From the NCBI RefSeq assembly GCF_023650515.1, contig NZ_CP096016.1, positions 3,722,001 to 3,786,000 of the forward strand: a stretch of DNA of 64,000 bases. Direction: 5' to 3'. The notes under the pieces are model-generated. The model worked only from the letters and a program-made list of their open reading frames with translations, was not told the origin of the DNA and searched no databases. The first letter of the stretch is position 1. Every line of letters begins with the position of its first letter. Positions 62,593 through 64,000 of this stretch are shown piece after piece. This DNA comes from Alkalimarinus coralli. GTDB lineage: Bacteria; Pseudomonadota; Gammaproteobacteria; Pseudomonadales; Oleiphilaceae. Made by a program: the position numbers and the translations under genes.

Positions 62593-64000
62593 TGCAGCAC
62601 CTGCCTATTCTTCCTATTCTGCTGCCGATGCTGGCGGGCGTATTTATGCTGCTTCCACCGTTGAGCTACTCGATAGGCCGACATCGTTTTTTTGCTGTCC
62701 CGCTCATGGTGGTTCTGGTTGCCATTTCAGCCCTGTTGCTCATCACCAGTCATCAGCAAGGAACACAGCTATATATTCTGGGCGGCTGGCAACCACCTTT
62801 TGGTATCACGCTGGTCGCTGACAGATTATCAACCATGATGGTGTTACTGACCTCAATACTCGGCTTGGGTGCGCAGCTCTATGCCTGTGCCGGTGATGAC
62901 AACGATGGCATGTATTTTCACCCGCTGTTTATGTTTCAAATCATGGGCGTTAATGGCGCATTTCTAACTGGCGATATTTTCAACCTGTTCGTATTTTTCG
63001 AAATTCTTCTCATTGCCTCATACGCACTGCTAATTCACGGTGGTGGCAAGCAGAAAACCAAAGCAGCCGTGCACTACGTCATTCTTAATCTGGTTGGCTC
63101 CAGTATCTTTCTTTTCGCACTGGGTATTTTATACGGCACGATTGGCTCACTTAATATCGCCGATATGGCTGGTAAGGTACGTCTGCTGGCAGAGCACGAC
63201 CAGGCACTGGCTAAAGCCGGTGGCTTGCTGCTGTTAGTCGTATTCGGGCTCAAGGCTGCCTTATTGCCTTTGCACTTCTGGTTGCCCAGGACCTATGCCG
63301 CGGCCAGTGCCCCCGTGGCAGCACTCTTCGCTATTATGACCAAGGTGGGCATTTACAGCATTTTTCGCGTTCATACGGTCATCTTCGGCGAGGAAGCGGG
63401 CGCGCTGGCCAGCATCGCAACGCCGTGGTTGTGGCCATTAGCTCTGCTAACCTTAGTCATAGGCGCTATTGGTGTTCTAGCCAGCCCGAATTTAAGACTC
63501 ACAGTCGCCAATTTAGTGATCATTTCAGTCGGAACGCTGCTTCTAGCCATTGCCATGCAACGTGAGTCAGCGACGTCAGCGGCTCTTTATTACATGATCC
63601 ATACGACGCTGGTGTCTGGAGCCCTATTTCTATTGACAGACATGATCAGCAAACAACGAGGCAAAGCAGAAGACCGCTACGTCATTGCACGAAGAATGAA
63701 ACATGGCAAGTTTATTAGCGTTGCATTTTTCATCGCCGCACTTACTGTCGTTGGCATGCCTCCACTATCTGGTTTTGTCGGCAAAACCCTTCTATTACAA
63801 GCGGCTCAAGGCATGGCTGAAATCAGCTGGGTATGGCCCACCGTATTAATCGCAGGGCTGGCGTCGCTGATTGCTATTTCTCGGGCAGGCACCACCATTT
63901 TTTGGCGCTATACCGGGGAGAGCACCGTTAATGAACCTATTCCGCCTCTTAAGTTAATCGCGGTGACCCTGCTGCTCACTGCCTCCCCTTTACTAGTGGT
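62592..64000 (+). CDS. mrpD: Na+/H+ antiporter subunit D, 3' end beyond the window
   Basis: Visible for about 469 residues, this NuoM/N-like antiporter subunit starts at ATG 62592 in the TAATG overlap. It has 'FGLKAALLPLHFWLPRTYAAASAPVAALFAIMTKVGIYSIFRV', the proton-channel region with a conserved Lys, and 'AALYYMIHTTLVSGALFLL'. MrpE, F and G are expected past the right edge. Length at the cut is close to the family's usual ~500. Confidence 0.9.
   Translation, partial: MQHLPILPILLPMLAGVFMLLPPLSYSIGRHRFFAVPLMVVLVAISALLLITSHQQGTQLYILGGWQPPFGITLVADRLSTMMVLLTSILGLGAQLYACAGDDNDGMYFHPLFMFQIMGVNGAFLTGDIFNLFVFFEILLIASYALLIHGGGKQKTKAAVHYVILNLVGSSIFLFALGILYGTIGSLNIADMAGKVRLLAEHDQALAKAGGLLLLVVFGLKAALLPLHFWLPRTYAAASAPVAALFAIMTKVGIYSIFRVHTVIFGEEAGALASIATPWLWPLALLTLVIGAIGVLASPNLRLTVANLVIISVGTLLLAIAMQRESATSAALYYMIHTTLVSGALFLLTDMISKQRGKAEDRYVIARRMKHGKFISVAFFIAALTVVGMPPLSGFVGKTLLLQAAQGMAEISWVWPTVLIAGLASLIAISRAGTTIFWRYTGESTVNEPIPPLKLIAVTLLLTASPLLV

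Noticed and set aside
1-64000. tRNA, rRNA, integrase or prophage genes
   Set aside because: No cloverleaf-like blocks, conserved rRNA stretches or phage hallmarks were seen on either strand by reading; a dedicated scan could still find a missed tRNA.

Overview
The window looks like chromosome of an aquatic gammaproteobacterium of moderate GC, roughly Oceanospirillales or Pseudomonadales-like. The signs are a divergent FinR-type LysR/Fpr pair, an ArgP/ArgO pair, a CysI-type reductase followed by DUF934, ETF-ubiquinone oxidoreductase, a fused Mrp subunit A, and an AlmA/Baeyer-Villiger-type monooxygenase next to a hydrolase. Species cannot be fixed from the sequence alone. I see no rRNA, tRNA, CRISPR array, prophage or intact insertion sequence. 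The accessory material is short: MITE-like elements, palindromic repeats and minisatellites.

Layout. 0-9 kb: the N-terminal part of an SLC13 permease (cut by the window edge), a GlxA/FtrA-type AraC regulator, two of six stand-alone family-3 solute-binding proteins, a lipase-like hydrolase behind an 18-bp palindrome, an MFS exporter, a CusF-like lipoprotein and a TM2-type protein. 8.5-18 kb: a divergent LysR / DJ-1-PfpI pair, a SIMPL protein, then a PAS-sigma54 activator followed by NorE/NorF-like oxidase subunits and a siroheme reductase-DUF934-CcoG operon. Both operons have a -24/-12 promoter with a GCGATATATCGC palindrome about 80-90 bp upstream, so the activator probably controls them. 18-26 kb: a stress protein, a solute-binding protein, a LysE exporter and a DUF2760-Hsp70-Hsp70 operon.

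26-34 kb: an RsgA GTPase preceded by a complete transcription-attenuation leader (promoter, 11-codon ORF, three mutually exclusive hairpins), a flavodoxin-like protein, a Tim44-like protein, a 47-residue gene, a PEP-CTERM protein, an NDH-2-like dehydrogenase and a solute-binding protein. 34-47 kb: FinR-like regulator/Fpr, AraC regulator/flavin monooxygenase/hydrolase, phosphomannomutase, small proteins, EamA transporter, ArgO/ArgP and FKBP. 47-59 kb: PhzF-like, DUF4156, YbaK, bacteriohemerythrin, DUF2970, a shortened MalT-like regulator, a pseudogene, ETF-QO, a methyltransferase, an MBL hydrolase and an SDR behind two TetR-type palindromes. 59.4-64 kb: the mrpA(B)-mrpC-mrpD antiporter operon, cut by the right edge.

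The strongest observations are the rsgA attenuator, the self-contained sigma54 regulon, at least three families of small palindromic elements, and an unusual density of decayed 14-19 bp tandem repeats in gene gaps, two of which reach the end or start of a coding region.
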